Assembly (NCBI GenBank): GCA_937901695.1
Contig: CALDJN010000432.1
Location: 1 to 5,018 of the forward strand
DNA length: 5,018 nt
Direction: 5' to 3'
DNA from: an uncultured Anaerocolumna sp.
GTDB taxonomy: Bacteria > Bacillota > Clostridia > Lachnospirales > Lachnospiraceae
The position numbers were made by a program, and so were the translations under genes. This document shows positions 4,801-5,018 of this stretch, piece by piece. The notes beneath the pieces were generated by a model that saw only the letters and a list, made by a program, of their open reading frames with translations, ran no database searches and was not told the origin of the DNA. Numbering within the stretch: the stretch's first letter is position 1; each line of letters starts with the position of its first letter.

Positions 4801-5018
4801 TTACTTATATTCTTTAAAGGCTACCTCATTCTTTACTTCCGATATTTTATCAATAAATTTACGTTCAAGTGGAGTAAGCTTGTAATCCTTAGAATAGATA
4901 AACACATCCTTAAACCTGTGACCAGAGACTTTGCACCTTCGCTGCATAAGATTGTACTTGGTTAACCATTTCTCTGGTACGGGAGAAACCCACATATAGG
5001 TCGTAGGAATGGTACTTA
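4801..5018 (-). CDS. C-terminal end of a probable LysR-family transcription regulator, 5' part outside window
   Basis: Seventy-one codons are open from the right edge to the TAA at 4801-4803. The frame continues upstream of the first internal Met with STIPTTY, so the gene is truncated by the window rather than starting here. The tail, with VFIYSKDYKLTPLERKFID, resembles the last strand and helix of the LysR effector-binding domain (typically a YLTPxxxxFID-like ending). The DNA-binding domain is not visible, so the assignment rests on this C-terminal pattern alone. It is transcribed in the same direction as the alcohol dehydrogenase and lies directly upstream of it, separated by a terminator hairpin, so a regulator-target relationship is possible but not shown. 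Confidence 0.6.
   Translation of the reverse strand, partial: STIPTTYMWVSPVPEKWLTKYNLMQRRCKVSGHRFKDVFIYSKDYKLTPLERKFIDKISEVKNEVAFKEYK

Overview
The window is AT-rich DNA with strong Shine-Dalgarno sites (AAGGAGG type), near-consensus sigma-A promoters and a LytS/YesM plus YesN-type regulatory pair. Together these point to an anaerobic Firmicute of the Clostridia, most likely Lachnospiraceae or a relative. The organism assignment is inference from gene style only. All recognisable genes lie on the minus strand, so transcription runs from high to low coordinates.

Layout in the direction of transcription: (1) 5018-4801 is the C-terminal end of what looks like a LysR-family regulator, closed by a hairpin with perfect 17-bp arms. 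(2) 4777-4446 is a roughly 330-bp regulatory region. It holds two palindromes and a strong promoter whose -10 is covered by an excellent match to the Rex (NADH/NAD+ sensor) operator. (3) 4445-3270 is a complete iron-containing alcohol dehydrogenase. (4) 3269-2911 has no supportable gene but has unusually dense secondary structure, including a 108-nt fold-back. (5) 2910-2629 is the control region of the next operon: two 19-bp direct repeats spaced 21 bp apart, a perfect TTGACA-N17-TATAAT promoter, and a leader of about 200 nt with four tandem 12-mers and two hairpins whose loops are complementary. (6) 2628-1021 is a YesN-type response regulator with an AraC output domain. (7) 1001-1 is its partner histidine kinase, cut by the left edge of the window.

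How the parts work together: the alcohol dehydrogenase is probably a fermentative aldehyde reductase that reoxidises NAD(P)H. The Rex-like site over its -10 suggests it is released from repression when NADH is high. The response regulator and kinase are a tight two-gene unit, 19 nt apart. The direct repeats just upstream of their promoter are the kind of site an AraC-type regulator would occupy, so autoregulation is a reasonable hypothesis. Nothing in the sequence ties this two-component system to the dehydrogenase beyond proximity, and its target genes are not in the window.

I found no tRNA, rRNA, CRISPR array or transposase gene. The parts least explained by known gene types are the structured 2930-3219 interval and the long repeat- and hairpin-containing leader at 2629-2830.
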